A stretch of 64,000 bases of DNA from Falsiroseomonas algicola (GCF_011040385.1 NZ_JAAIKB010000016.1:35344-99343); one strand, 5' to 3'; counted from the stretch's first letter, positions 16,309 to 24,890 are shown. A program made the numbers and translations. The notes: generated by a model not told the origin, from the sequence alone.

Positions 16309-17796
16309 TCAGCGCGGCCAGCGATCCGTGGTCAAGGCCGTGTCCCTGTCCGACCTCGACCGCCGAACTTGCGCGCGGCGCCTTCGGCCAAACAGGGCCA
16401 CTTGGGTGGTCAACCCGCCGGCGCGGGAGAGCCGCGTCCAGCGTGCCAGCATCAGCCCCGCCACGATGAAGAGCCCGGTGGCCAGGCCGATCCAGAGGCC
16501 GATGGGCCCGAGGCCGGCCGGGAAGGCCAGCGCGATCCCGACCGGCAGGCCGATCACCCAGTAGCCGAGCCCCGCCAGCAGCATCGGTACGCGCGCATCC
16601 TTCAGCCCGCGCAGCGCGCCGGCCGCCACCGCCTGCACGCCATCCGCCAACTGGAACAGCCCGGCCACCAGCAGCAACGTCGCGGCAAGTTCAGCCGTCT
16701 CCGCGGCACCGGGATTGGCGGCGTCCAGGAACAGCCAGGCGATCGGCCGCCCCGCCAGCACCAGCAGGGCCGCCGCCAGCGCCATGAACCCCGCCCCGAA
16801 GCCGATCGCGACCCAGCCCGCCCGGGCCGCCGCCACGGGCCGACCGGCGCCCGTGGCAAGCCCGACCCGCGCCGTCGCCGCCTGGCCGATGCCCATCGGC
16901 ACCATGAAGGTCATGGCCGCCACCTGCACCGCGATGGCATGCGCCGCGACGGCCAGCGCGCCCATCCAGCCCATGGCGAGGGCGGCGGCGGAGAAGACCG
17001 TGATCTCCAGCGCCATGGCGCCGGCAATCGGCAGGCCGATCGCCACCACCTCCCGCAGCCGGCTGGCATCGAAGCGCCAAAGCCGGCCGAAGAGGTGGTA
17101 GCGCCGCAGCCGCCGGTCCCGCGTGATCATCGCCACGAGGCCCGCCAGCATGGCGAGGTTGCAGAGCGCGGAGGCGAGGCCCGCCCCCGCCACGCCCAGC
17201 GCCGGCAAGCCCGCCGCGCCATGGATCAGCGCGTAGTTCAGGGGCACGTTGAGCGCGATGCCGAAGCCGGAGACGACCAGCGCCGCATTCGGCCGCTGCT
17301 CGGCGGCGAGAAACCCGCGCAGCACGATGAAGCCGCAGAACAGCGGCATGCCCCACATCATGGCCCGCACATAGTCCGACGCCAGCGCGGCCAGCGCCGG
17401 CTCCTGCCCCAGCGCCAGCAGCACGGCTTCCGTGTTCCAGAGCAGGAGCCAGGTCGGGATGGTGCCGGCCGCGACAGCCCAGAAGGCGGCGCGGACGTCG
17501 CGGCGCATGCCGCGGAGATGCCCGCGGCCCCGGCCGCGCGTCTGCGCGGTCAGCGGTGCGGCCGCCAGCGCCAGGCCGAAGGTGGGCGCCAGCGCCGCGA
17601 AGTAGAGGTTGCTGCCGAGCGTCGCCGCCGCCAGTTCCAGCGTGCCGACCCGGCCCAGGAACAGCGAATCGGTCAGGCCCAGCGCGAACTGGCTGAGATT
17701 GGTCAGCACCAGCGGCCAGGCCAGCGCCAGCATGGCCCGCCATTCGGCGCGGCCCGTCCCCCGTGTCGCGGCATTCCCATCCATGCGGCGGGGCAT
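16309..17796 (-). CDS. MATE family efflux transporter (NorM-like)
   Basis: This 495-aa protein has about twelve transmembrane helices in two homologous halves, characteristic of Na+- or H+-driven multidrug and toxin extrusion pumps. The N-terminal half begins 'WRAMLALAWPLVLTNLSQFA' followed by 'DSLFLGRVGTLELAAATLGS'; the second half begins with 'LREVVAIGLPIAGAMALEIT'. The C-terminus is a short Arg-rich cytoplasmic tail. ATG 17796 matches the family start. A 10/12-bp tandem repeat lies directly upstream (17821-17900), in the region shared with the divergent hydrolase gene. Confidence 0.9.
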   Translation of the reverse strand: MPRRMDGNAATRGTGRAEWRAMLALAWPLVLTNLSQFALGLTDSLFLGRVGTLELAAATLGSNLYFAALAPTFGLALAAAPLTAQTRGRGRGHLRGMRRDVRAAFWAVAAGTIPTWLLLWNTEAVLLALGQEPALAALASDYVRAMMWGMPLFCGFIVLRGFLAAEQRPNAALVVSGFGIALNVPLNYALIHGAAGLPALGVAGAGLASALCNLAMLAGLVAMITRDRRLRRYHLFGRLWRFDASRLREVVAIGLPIAGAMALEITVFSAAALAMGWMGALAVAAHAIAVQVAAMTFMVPMGIGQAATARVGLATGAGRPVAAARAGWVAIGFGAGFMALAAALLVLAGRPIAWLFLDAANPGAAETAELAATLLLVAGLFQLADGVQAVAAGALRGLKDARVPMLLAGLGYWVIGLPVGIALAFPAGLGPIGLWIGLATGLFIVAGLMLARWTRLSRAGGLTTQVALFGRRRRAQVRRSRSDRDTALTTDRWPR

Positions 17797-17820
17797 AGCC
17801 GGTCCCGCGCGGCCTGTCGC

Positions 17821-17900
17821 ATGACGTCGCGTGACGACGCGCGTGACGTCGCGTGACGACGCGCGTGACGACGCGCGTGACGGCGCGCGTGACGACGCGC
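17821..17900. repeat. 10/12-bp tandem repeat in a divergent promoter region
   Basis: There are seven contiguous units: ATGACGTCGC (17821-17830), GTGACGACGCGC (17831-17842), GTGACGTCGC (17843-17852), two copies of GTGACGACGCGC (17853-17876), GTGACGGCGCGC (17877-17888) and GTGACGACGCGC (17889-17900). The array lies 25 bp upstream of the MATE start codon and 81 bp upstream of the hydrolase start. Units differ by a 2-bp deletion or one substitution, so the array is likely length-variable. It may be repeated operator sites or simply a slippage product. Confidence 0.85.
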
Positions 17901-17981
17901 ATCACGGTGTGCGGACCGTGCTTGGGGCGGCGCCAGGGCTGCGCTTAGGATGCGGGCAACAGACCCGGAGACACGGCTCCC

Positions 17982-19025
17982 ATGAAGCGACGCAACATCC
18001 TGGCCGCACCCGCCCTCGTGGCCGGCGCTGCCGCCCTGCCGGGCACCGCCCAGGCCCAGCCCCGCATCGTCACCGAGGAATTCATGGTGCCGGCGACCGA
18101 TGGCCCCGGGGGGACAGGGGGGGAGATCTTCGTCCGCAACAAGCGGCCGGACGGGCTCGCGGCCTCCGCCAGCCGCACGATCCTCTTCGTGCATGGCGCG
18201 ACCTATCCCGCGCATTCCGCCTTCGACCTGCCGCTCGGCGGCCTGTCCTGGATGGACTACATCGCGGGCCGCGGCTTCGATGTCTGGTGCATGGATTTGC
18301 GCGGCTATGGCCGCAGCACCCGCCCCGCCGCCATGTCCCAGCCGCCGGAAGCCAATCCGCCGCTGATGAAGGGGGAACAGGCGGTGGCCGACATCGCCGC
18401 GGTCTCCGCCTTCGTGCGCAGCCGCCGGTCCCTGCAGAAGCTGGTCCATATGGGCTGGTCCTGGGGCACCTCGCTCATGGGCCGCTTCGCCGCCGACAAC
18501 CCCGCGCTGGTGGAGCGCCTGGTGCTCTACGCGCCGGTCTGGCTGCGGGAGAAGGCGGATGGGCCGGCGCCGACGCTCGGCGCCTATCGCAGCGTGACCC
18601 AGGCGCAGGCGCGGGAACGCTGGCTGGCCGGCGTGCCGGAGGGGAAGCGGGACGCGCTGATCCCGCCGGGCTGGTTCGAGCATTGGGCCGGCGTCACCTG
18701 GGCGAGCGATCCGGAGGGGCTGCGCCAGAACCCCTCCGTGCTGCGGGCGCCGAACGGATCGCAGTCCGATTCCTGGGAGTTCTGGCGGGCGGACCGGCCC
18801 TTCTACGACCCCGCCAAGATCACCGCGCCGACGCTGCTGGTGGTGGCGGAATGGGACCAGGACACGCCGCCTGGCCTGGCCGTCGCGCTGTTCCCGAAGC
18901 TCACCAACAGCCCGGGCAAGCGCCTGGTCCTGCTGGGGGAGGGCACGCATACCATCATGATGGAGCGCAACCGCGGCACGCTGTTCCAGGCCGTGCAGGT
19001 GTTTCTCGAAGAAGCGCCGGCCTGA
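17982..19025 (+). CDS. Exported alpha/beta hydrolase
   Basis: This 347-aa protein has an N-terminal export signal with twin Arg (about residues 1-27, 'MKRRNILAAPALVAGAAALP', then an AQA-type site), so it is probably Tat- or Sec-exported. The alpha/beta-hydrolase fold shows the oxyanion strand 'TILFVHGATYPAHSAF', 'DVWCMDLRGYGRSTRP', the nucleophile elbow 'GWSWGTSL' (Ser), an acid region 'LLVVAEWDQDTPPG' (Asp) and a terminal 'GEGTHTIMME' with the catalytic His. The triad appears complete. The substrate is unknown; esterases, epoxide hydrolases and haloperoxidases share this layout. The promoter probably lies within or beside the tandem repeat at 17821-17900. Confidence 0.85.
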   Translation: MKRRNILAAPALVAGAAALPGTAQAQPRIVTEEFMVPATDGPGGTGGEIFVRNKRPDGLAASASRTILFVHGATYPAHSAFDLPLGGLSWMDYIAGRGFDVWCMDLRGYGRSTRPAAMSQPPEANPPLMKGEQAVADIAAVSAFVRSRRSLQKLVHMGWSWGTSLMGRFAADNPALVERLVLYAPVWLREKADGPAPTLGAYRSVTQAQARERWLAGVPEGKRDALIPPGWFEHWAGVTWASDPEGLRQNPSVLRAPNGSQSDSWEFWRADRPFYDPAKITAPTLLVVAEWDQDTPPGLAVALFPKLTNSPGKRLVLLGEGTHTIMMERNRGTLFQAVQVFLEEAPA

Positions 19026-19070
19026 CGCGTCGACGCCGCAGGGTTGCCATGCGGCGGCCTTCATTCCCGC

Positions 19071-19114
19071 CCCAGGATCATGCGCCGCCGGATGACCGGC
19101 GCGCTGATCCTGGG
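19071..19114 (+). terminator. Long two-part hairpin between the hydrolase and a small secreted protein gene
   Basis: CCCAGGATCA (19071-19080) pairs perfectly with TGATCCTGGG (19105-19114); inside it GCGCCG (19082-19087) pairs with CGGCGC (19097-19102). The combined stem has 16 base pairs with only a small asymmetric bulge. It lies 45 bp after the hydrolase stop and ends 9 bp before the next start codon, so it could be a terminator, or a 5'-leader structure that would occlude ribosome access. There is no U-tract. Confidence 0.6.
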
Positions 19115-19123
19115 AACACTGGA

Positions 19124-19450
19124 ATGAGCCTTCTTCGCCGCGTCCTGCCTGCCGCCCTGCTCTCCATGGGGCTCGCCGGCCCCGTGCTGGCGCAGTCCAC
19201 CGATCCGTCCTTCCGGCTGAACAACCGGACCCAGGGCGTGATCAACGAGGTCTATGTCTCCTCCTCCAACGAAGGCGGCTGGGGCAGCGATCGGCTCGGC
19301 GCCAATGTGCTGTCCCCCGGCCAGAGCCTGACCATCCGCCTGCCCAACGGGCAATGCGTGAACGACATCAAGGTGGTCTATGCCAATGGCCGTTCGCAGG
19401 AATGGATGCGGCAGAACACCTGCCAGCTGACCGACATCAACATCCAGTAG
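19124..19450 (+). CDS. Small secreted protein of unknown function (108 aa)
   Basis: A 24-residue Sec signal peptide ('LPAALLSMGLAGPVLAQ') precedes a compact beta-rich domain of about 84 residues: 'FRLNNRTQGVINEVYVSSSN', 'GWGSDRLGANVLSPGQSLTI', 'CVNDIKVVYANGRSQEW' and 'NTCQLTDINIQ'. Two cysteines could form one disulfide in the periplasm. Similar small exported proteins with an N-N-R/G-W-G-x-D-x-L-G pattern are, as I recall, common in Acetobacteraceae and have no assigned function. The start codon is 9 bp downstream of a long hairpin (19071-19114). Confidence 0.75.
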   Translation: MSLLRRVLPAALLSMGLAGPVLAQSTDPSFRLNNRTQGVINEVYVSSSNEGGWGSDRLGANVLSPGQSLTIRLPNGQCVNDIKVVYANGRSQEWMRQNTCQLTDINIQ

Positions 19451-19597
19451 CGGGGATCGTGGAACGGTCGCGGCGCGCATCGTCGGGCCGCGCCGGACCT
19501 TCCCACGGCACCTCGCCGCGCCCCGCGACGTTGACACATTCGCGGCCGGGCCCCTCACTCCTCACCAAGGCGGTCGAACCGCAGGAGGGACCCGGCC

Positions 19598-21388
19598 ATG
19601 GACGACCACGACCAGACCAAGAAGCCGTTCAAGCTGCGCAGCCAGCGCTGGTTCGACGATCCCCAGGACCCGGGGATGACCTCGCTCTACATCGAGCGTC
19701 AGCTGAATTTCGGCATGACGCGGGCGGAATTGCAGTCCGGCCGGCCGATGATCGGCATCGCGCAGACGGGGTCCGACATCAGCCCCTGCAACCGCCACCA
19801 CATCGCCCTGGCGGAGCGGGTGAAGGCGGGCATCCGGGATGCGGGCGGCGTGCCGCTGGAATTCCCGGTCCACCCGATCCAGGAGACGCTGAAGCGCCCG
19901 ACGGCCTCGCTGGACCGGAACCTGCAATACCTGTCGCTGGTGGAAATCCTGCACGGCTACCCGATCGACGGCGTCGTGCTGACCACGGGCTGCGACAAGA
20001 CGACGCCCGCCATGCTGATGGGCGCGGCCACCATGAACATCCCGGCCGTCGCGCTGCCGGGCGGGCCGATGCTGGATGGCTGGTGGCACGGCCGCCTGGC
20101 AGGGTCCGGCACCATCGTGTGGGAGGCGCGGAAGCGCCTGGCCGCGGGCGAGATCGACTATGAGGGCTTCATCGAGATGGTGGCGGCGTCCTCCACCTCG
20201 GTCGGCCACTGCTCGACGATGGGCACGGCGCTGTCGATGAACAGCCTCGCGGAAGCGGTCGGCATGACGCTGACGGGCAGCGCCGCCATCCCGGGCCCCT
20301 ACCGGCAGCGCGCGCAGATGGCCTACATGACCGGCGTGCGCGCGGTGGAGATGGTGAAGGCCAATCTCCGCCCCTCCGACATCATGACCAAGAAGGCCTT
20401 CGAGAATGCGGTGATGGTGGCCTCCGCCATCGGCGCATCCAGCAACTGCCCGATCCACATGATCGCCATCGCCCGCCACATGGGCGTGGAGCATGACCTG
20501 GCGGACTGGCAGCGCGTCGGCGCGGAGATCCCGCTGCTGGTGGATTGCCAGCCCGCCGGCCGCTTCCTGGGCGAGGCCTTCTACCGCGCCGGCGGCGTAC
20601 CGGCGGTGATGAAGGAACTGCTGAACGCCGGGCTGCTGCATGGCGACGTGATGACCGCGACGGGCAAGACCGTGGCCGAGAACCTGGCCGATGTCGGCGA
20701 GCCTGACCGCGAGGTGATCCGCCCGCTGTCCCACCCGATGAAGGAGCATGCCGGCTTCATCGTGCTGACGGGCAACCTCTTCGACAGCGCGGTGATGAAA
20801 ATCAGCGTCATCGACAAGGCGTTCCGCGAGCGCTTCCTGTCCGAGACGCCCGACGTCTTCGAAGGCAAGGTCGCGGTCTTCGAGGGGCCGGAGGACTACC
20901 ACGCCCGCATCGAGGACCCCGACCTCGGGATCGATGAGAAGACGGTGCTGGTGGTGCGGAACTGCGGCGCCGTGGGCTATCCGGGCGCCGCGGAGGTGGT
21001 GAACATGCAGCCCCCCGCCAGCCTCATCAAGAAGGGCATCATGGCGCTGCCGACCATGGGCGATGGGCGTCAGTCCGGCACCTCCGGCAGCCCGTCCATC
21101 CTCAACGTCACGCCGGAAGCGGCCGTGGGCGGCGGGCTCGCGCTGCTGAAGCATGGCGATCCCATCCGCATCGACCTCAAGGCGCGACGCGTCGATGTGC
21201 TGATCCCGGCGGAGGAAATGGAAGCCCGCCGCGCGGCCTGGAAGGCGCCGGAGCTGCTGCACAAGACGCCGTGGGAGGAGATCTACCGCAGCATGGTCGG
21301 CCAGCTCGGCACGGGCGGCTGCCTGGAGCCTGCGACGCTCTTCCTCAACATCCTCGAGACGCGCGGCGAAAGCCGGCACAATCACTGA
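19598..21388 (+). CDS. IlvD/Edd-family sugar-acid dehydratase
   Basis: This 596-aa Fe-S dehydratase belongs to the branch acting on aldonic acids (L-arabinonate, D-xylonate and related acids) rather than dihydroxyacid dehydratase; the opening '[20 protein letters not shown]' is typical of that branch. Cluster ligands appear as 'DISPCNRHH', '[11 protein letters not shown]' and '[12 protein letters not shown]'. Conserved 'GGPMLDGWW' and '[18 protein letters not shown]' are also present. The expected product is a 2-keto-3-deoxy sugar acid. It starts an operon with an SDR dehydrogenase 12 bp downstream and an FAH-type hydrolase, which would carry the product to pyruvate and a short acid. The exact sugar acid cannot be read from the sequence. 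Confidence 0.9.
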   Translation: MDDHDQTKKPFKLRSQRWFDDPQDPGMTSLYIERQLNFGMTRAELQSGRPMIGIAQTGSDISPCNRHHIALAERVKAGIRDAGGVPLEFPVHPIQETLKRPTASLDRNLQYLSLVEILHGYPIDGVVLTTGCDKTTPAMLMGAATMNIPAVALPGGPMLDGWWHGRLAGSGTIVWEARKRLAAGEIDYEGFIEMVAASSTSVGHCSTMGTALSMNSLAEAVGMTLTGSAAIPGPYRQRAQMAYMTGVRAVEMVKANLRPSDIMTKKAFENAVMVASAIGASSNCPIHMIAIARHMGVEHDLADWQRVGAEIPLLVDCQPAGRFLGEAFYRAGGVPAVMKELLNAGLLHGDVMTATGKTVAENLADVGEPDREVIRPLSHPMKEHAGFIVLTGNLFDSAVMKISVIDKAFRERFLSETPDVFEGKVAVFEGPEDYHARIEDPDLGIDEKTVLVVRNCGAVGYPGAAEVVNMQPPASLIKKGIMALPTMGDGRQSGTSGSPSILNVTPEAAVGGGLALLKHGDPIRIDLKARRVDVLIPAEEMEARRAAWKAPELLHKTPWEEIYRSMVGQLGTGGCLEPATLFLNILETRGESRHNH

Positions 21389-21400
21389 GGAGCGACGGGG

Positions 21401-22150
21401 ATGGCTGGAAGGCTGGCAGGCAAGACCTGCCTGGTGACGGCGGCAGCGCAGGGGATCGGGCGCGCCACCGCCCTCGCCTATGCCGCCGAGGGTGCGACGG
21501 TGATCGCGACCGACCGCGATGCCGCGAAGCTCGCGGATCTCGTGGCGCCCGGGCTCACGACCCGGGCGCTCGACGTGCTCGATCCCGCCGCCATCACGGC
21601 GACGGTGGATGCGGTCGGGCCGGTCGACATCCTGTTCAACTGCGCGGGCTTCGTGCACCAGAACACGGTGCTGACCGCGACCGATGAGGAATGGGACTTC
21701 GCCTTCGACCTCAACGTCCGCTCCATGTGGCGGATGGTGAAGGCGGTGCTGCCGGGGATGCTGGAGCGCAAGCGCGGCACCATCGTCAACATGTCCTCGG
21801 CCTGCTCCTCCATCAAAGGGGCGCCGAACCGCTTCCTCTACGGCACCACCAAGGCCGCGGTGATCGGCCTGACCAAGTCCATCGCGACGGAGTACGTGAC
21901 GCAGGGAATCCGCTGCAACGCGATCTGCCCCGGCACGGTGGATACGCCGAGCCTCGGCGACCGCATCGCCGCCAATGCCGCGGCGGCCGGCGGGCTCGAT
22001 GCCGCCCGCGCGGCCTTCGTGGCCCGCCAGGCCATGGGCAGGCTGGCGACGGCGGAGGAGATGGCGGCGCTCGCCACCTACCTCGCGAGCGATGAGAGCG
22101 CCTTCGTGACCGGCCAGGCCATCGTCATCGATGGTGGCTGGACTTTGTGA
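21401..22150 (+). CDS. SDR oxidoreductase, 2-keto-3-deoxy sugar-acid dehydrogenase-like
   Basis: This 249-aa classical short-chain dehydrogenase has the nucleotide motif 'LVTAAAQGIGRATA', an Asp after beta-2 ('VIATDRDAAKL') that favours NAD+, 'LFNCAGFVHQNTVL', the catalytic Ser in 'NMSSACSSIKG', Tyr-x-x-x-Lys in 'YGTTKAAVIGLTKS' and 'PGTVDTPSL'. The A-A-A-Q-G-I-G-R-A signature and the overall sequence resemble 2-keto-3-deoxy-L-fuconate/L-rhamnonate dehydrogenases and BDH2. Placement between a sugar-acid dehydratase and an FAH hydrolase supports oxidation at C4 to a 2,4-diketo-3-deoxy acid. Expression is probably coupled to the dehydratase (12-bp gap). Confidence 0.85.
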   Translation: MAGRLAGKTCLVTAAAQGIGRATALAYAAEGATVIATDRDAAKLADLVAPGLTTRALDVLDPAAITATVDAVGPVDILFNCAGFVHQNTVLTATDEEWDFAFDLNVRSMWRMVKAVLPGMLERKRGTIVNMSSACSSIKGAPNRFLYGTTKAAVIGLTKSIATEYVTQGIRCNAICPGTVDTPSLGDRIAANAAAAGGLDAARAAFVARQAMGRLATAEEMAALATYLASDESAFVTGQAIVIDGGWTL

Positions 22151-22215
22151 ACCTTCGCGCGAGTTGTCGGTAGCCTCTTCGCGCCCCCGCAATCTTTCTC
22201 TATAGGCGTCCCCCC

Positions 22216-23061
22216 ATGAAGCTCCTCCGCTATGGCCCCCCCGGCCAGGAAAAGCCCGGCCTGCTCGATGCCTCGGGCACCATCCGCGACCTCTCCGGCG
22301 TGGTGCCGGACCTCGCGGGCGTGGCGCTCTCGCCCGCCGGGCTGGCGCAGATCGCGGCCCTCGACCCCGCCAGCCTGCCGGCGGTCTCCGGCAATCCGCG
22401 CCTCGGCCCGCCGGTCTCGGGCATGAAGAACTTCGTCTGCATCGGGCTGAACTACGCCGACCATGCGGCGGAAACGGGCGCGGCCATCCCGAAGGAGCCG
22501 ATCGTCTTCCTCAAGTCGCTCGGCGCGCTCTGCGGCCCGAATGACGACGTGATGATCCCGAAGAACTCGGTGAAGACCGACTGGGAGGTCGAGCTCGCCA
22601 TCATCATCGGCACCACCGCCAAGTGCGTGTCGGAGGATGAGGCGATGAACCACGTCGCCGGCTACGCCGTCTGCAACGACGTCTCCGAGCGCGAATGGCA
22701 GATCGAGCGCGGCGGGTCCTGGGACAAGGGCAAGGGCTGCGACACCTTCGGCCCGCTCGGCCCCTGGCTGGTCACGAAGGACGAGGTGGCCGATCCGCAG
22801 GATCTGGCGATGACGCTGGATGTGGACGGCGTGCGGATGCAGGACGGCTCGACGCGGACCATGATCTTCGGCGTCCGTCACCTCGTGCACTACGTCTCCC
22901 ACTTCATCACGCTGCATCCCGGCGACGTCATCTCCACCGGCACGCCGCCCGGCGTCGGCCTCGGCAAGAAGCCGCCGATGTTCCTGAAGGCGGGCCAGAC
23001 CATGACGCTGTCCATCCAGGGCCTGGGCGAGCAGACGCAGCGCACCGTCGCCTACGAGTGA
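22216..23061 (+). CDS. FAH-family hydrolase (2,4-diketo-3-deoxy sugar-acid hydrolase-like)
   Basis: This 281-aa protein has a short N-terminal domain and the fumarylacetoacetate-hydrolase fold: 'FVCIGLNYADHAAETGA', 'EPIVFLKSLGALCGPND', 'WEVELAIIIGTTAKCVSE' (metal-binding E-x-E), 'GYAVCNDVSEREWQ', 'KGCDTFGPLGPWLVT' and 'GDVISTGTPPGVGLG'. Relatives in L-fucose and L-rhamnose non-phosphorylated routes cleave 2,4-diketo-3-deoxy acids to pyruvate and a hydroxyacid. With the IlvD-type dehydratase and SDR upstream, this completes the lower part of such a route. Start ATG 22216 follows a 65-bp gap. An aldose dehydrogenase, lactonase and transporter are absent from this stretch. Confidence 0.88.
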   Translation: MKLLRYGPPGQEKPGLLDASGTIRDLSGVVPDLAGVALSPAGLAQIAALDPASLPAVSGNPRLGPPVSGMKNFVCIGLNYADHAAETGAAIPKEPIVFLKSLGALCGPNDDVMIPKNSVKTDWEVELAIIIGTTAKCVSEDEAMNHVAGYAVCNDVSEREWQIERGGSWDKGKGCDTFGPLGPWLVTKDEVADPQDLAMTLDVDGVRMQDGSTRTMIFGVRHLVHYVSHFITLHPGDVISTGTPPGVGLGKKPPMFLKAGQTMTLSIQGLGEQTQRTVAYE

Positions 23062-23085
23062 TTCATCAAGAGAGGAATTGAGAGC

Positions 23086-23277
23086 ATGGCCGACAGCAGC
23101 GAGAACGGGCGTTACCAGGTCGTCGCCTGCCCGGTGGGCACGGGGATGTTCGTGGTCCTGGTGGACAGCGTGAATGGCCGTTCCTGGAAGCTGAGCTTCG
23201 AGGCGAACAACGTCTCCGGCTGGCGGCCGCTGAAGTTCCTCGACCTCAACGCGCCGGCGGCCCCGCCGGCGCCCTGA
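23086..23277 (+). CDS. Small hypothetical protein (63 aa)
   Basis: This 63-aa frame has an AGAGGAAT-type ribosome-binding site upstream of ATG 23086, 24 bp after the FAH gene. The product is a predicted small beta domain, 'RYQVVACPVGTGMFVVLVDS', 'GRSWKLSFEANNVSGWRPL', ending in an Ala/Pro tail. It lacks a signal peptide. Its location inside the catabolic operon suggests co-expression, but no function can be assigned. Confidence 0.6.
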   Translation: MADSSENGRYQVVACPVGTGMFVVLVDSVNGRSWKLSFEANNVSGWRPLKFLDLNAPAAPPAP

Positions 23278-23287
23278 GGCCACGGCC

Positions 23288-23617
23288 ATGGCTGACGGTC
23301 CCGTCGTCATCTTCGTGGACTTCGCGAACCACGACTTCAGCGCCGAACGGACGGAGGCGCTGAAGCCGATGGCGGAGGAGATCGGCCGCGCGCCCGGCTT
23401 CCTCTGGAAGATCTGGACGGAGGACCGGCAGGCGGGCCGCGCCGGTGGCGTCTACCTCTTCTCCAGCCGCGCGCTGGCGGAGACCTATGTCGAGGCGCAT
23501 CGCCTGCGCCTCGCGAAGCGCGGCGTGCATGAGATGGTCGCGGAATACCGCAGCATCAACGCGACGCTCAGCGCCATCAACCACGCGCCGGTCGGTCAGC
23601 TGCCCTCCGGCCAGTAG
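23288..23617 (+). CDS. YdhR-type putative monooxygenase (dimeric alpha+beta barrel)
   Basis: This 109-aa protein resembles the YdhR family: 'VVIFVDFANHDFSAE', 'GFLWKIWTEDRQAGRAGGVY', 'LFSSRALAETYVEAHRLRLA' and a C-terminal strand 'VAEYRSINATLS'. YdhR proteins have a ferredoxin-like dimeric barrel and are annotated as monooxygenases without a demonstrated substrate. It follows the 63-aa gene by 10 bp and is the last gene of this plus-strand run. Its 3' end overlaps the convergent VOC gene by 22 bp. Confidence 0.8.
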   Translation: MADGPVVIFVDFANHDFSAERTEALKPMAEEIGRAPGFLWKIWTEDRQAGRAGGVYLFSSRALAETYVEAHRLRLAKRGVHEMVAEYRSINATLSAINHAPVGQLPSGQ

Positions 23618-24006
23618 CTCCCGAAGGCCCAGACATGGCCTTCGGGATCGCGCACCGAGAAGTCGCGCGACCCGTAATCCGTCGTCTCCAGCGGCCGGAC
23701 GATGACGGCGCCCGCCGCCACGGCGCGGTCATGCGCCGCATCGGCATCCCCGCAGCGCACATAGATGGACCCGCTGACGCCACCCAGCGCGGCTGGATCG
23801 CGCCCGAACCCATCCGCGCGGACGGAGCCCAGCATGACGAGCCCCGTGCCGCCGAGATGCAGCTCGGCATGGGCGATGCCGCCCGCGCCATCCGGCACCA
23901 CCAGGCCGCGCCGGAAGCCGAAGGCGCGTTCCAGCCAGTCGAGCGCCGCGGGTGCATCACGGTAGCGGAGGCAGGGGCAGAGCGTGCCGTCGGGGACCAT
24001 AGCCAT
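23596..24006 (-). CDS. VOC-family (glyoxalase-like) protein
   Basis: This 136-aa protein has two beta-alpha-beta-beta-beta modules of the vicinal-oxygen-chelate fold. Recognisable elements are 'LCPCLRYRDAPAALDWLERA', 'GFRRGLVVPD', 'IAHAELHLGGTGLVML', 'SIYVRCGDADAAHDRAVAAG' and 'FSVRDPEGHVWAFGSYWPEG'. It is of the PhnB/YaeR-like type, in which the metal-site residues H/E are partly conserved (His in 'AHAELHL', Glu in 'DPEGHVW'). The function is unknown; members include dioxygenases, resistance proteins and isomerases. It lies in the same direction as the AraC regulator, 65 bp downstream of that gene. Confidence 0.8.
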   Translation of the reverse strand: MAMVPDGTLCPCLRYRDAPAALDWLERAFGFRRGLVVPDGAGGIAHAELHLGGTGLVMLGSVRADGFGRDPAALGGVSGSIYVRCGDADAAHDRAVAAGAVIVRPLETTDYGSRDFSVRDPEGHVWAFGSYWPEGS

Positions 24007-24071
24007 CTCCGTCTGAAGGGAAGGCGAGGGTAGCGGCGCGGCGGCCGGCGGGATTGGAGAAATGGTAGGGG

Positions 24072-24890
24072 CTATTCCGCGAAGCCGAGGCCATCCCGCA
24101 GCCGCCGGTCGAGCAGCGCGGCCGGCGAGAGGCCGGTGAATGCCTTCACGTCATGGATCAGGTGCGCCTGGTCGGCATAGCCGGCTTCCGCCGCCAGGCC
24201 GGCCCAGTCCGGCGCGCCCTCCGCCGGCAGGCGGGCGATGACGGTGCCGAAGCGCTTGAGCCGCGCGGTCATCTTCGGCGCCAGGCCGGTGCGCCGGCGG
24301 AAATGGCGGGCGAAGGTCTGGCGGCTCCACCCCAGCTCCGCCGCCAGCGAGGCGATGGGGATGCGCCCGCCCGTCGCCTCGATCCGCTGCCAGGCCCGGG
24401 CGATGGGGTCGGCGGGCGGGCCCGGCTCGGCCAGGCGCTGCAGAAGAAAGCCCTCCATCACGTCGAGGCAGGCTTCCGGGTCGCGGATCCCGGCCAGCTG
24501 GTCGCCCAGCGTGGTGCGGCCGAGCGCCTCGTGGAGGCCCAGGAACTCGGCGGGCAGCGCATCGAGGTCATCGCGCAGCAGCCGTTCCGCGCCGAGCGGC
24601 GTCAGCATCACCTGCACGCCGCGCTGCTGCCCGGCCATGAAGCTGCGCGCCGGGGCGGGGTGGGGGCGGGCGAGGAAGCCCGTGGCGGTGTCGAAGCGCG
24701 TCTCCCGCGCCGGATCGGGCCAGGCGACGCCGATCGCCGGGCCGAGATTGACCAGCAGCACTGCCTCCGCGCAGGGCATCTCCCGCCGCCGCAGGGGGGC
24801 GCCGCGCTGCTCGTCGTAATGCCAGAGGCCGCTGACCAGGCCGCGCAGCGCGGGGTGGGGCGCGCGGTTGTGGAAGGTGAAGCGGTTCAT
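24072..24890 (-). CDS. AraC-family transcriptional regulator
   Basis: This 272-aa regulator has an N-terminal sensing region (about 1-150) of the AraC 'DUF6597/cupin-like' type, with 'LRGLVSGLWHYDEQRG' and 'VQVMLTPLGAERLL'. A C-terminal double HTH follows: 'PIASLAAELGWSRQTFARHF' and 'DWAGLAAEAGYADQAHLIHD', then 'FTGLSPAAL'. Such proteins activate or repress nearby catabolic or stress genes. The VOC gene downstream is the closest candidate target, and the catabolic genes on either side are possible targets. Confidence 0.87.
   Translation of the reverse strand: MNRFTFHNRAPHPALRGLVSGLWHYDEQRGAPLRRREMPCAEAVLLVNLGPAIGVAWPDPARETRFDTATGFLARPHPAPARSFMAGQQRGVQVMLTPLGAERLLRDDLDALPAEFLGLHEALGRTTLGDQLAGIRDPEACLDVMEGFLLQRLAEPGPPADPIARAWQRIEATGGRIPIASLAAELGWSRQTFARHFRRRTGLAPKMTARLKRFGTVIARLPAEGAPDWAGLAAEAGYADQAHLIHDVKAFTGLSPAALLDRRLRDGLGFAE

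Noticed and set aside
17821..17900. Possible CRISPR array
   Set aside because: Units are contiguous 10-12-mers without spacers, and there are no cas genes.
19562..22192. Minus-strand frame of 876 codons opposite the dehydratase and SDR genes
   Set aside because: It is His/Arg-rich antisense translation without any domain; the plus-strand genes are intact enzymes.
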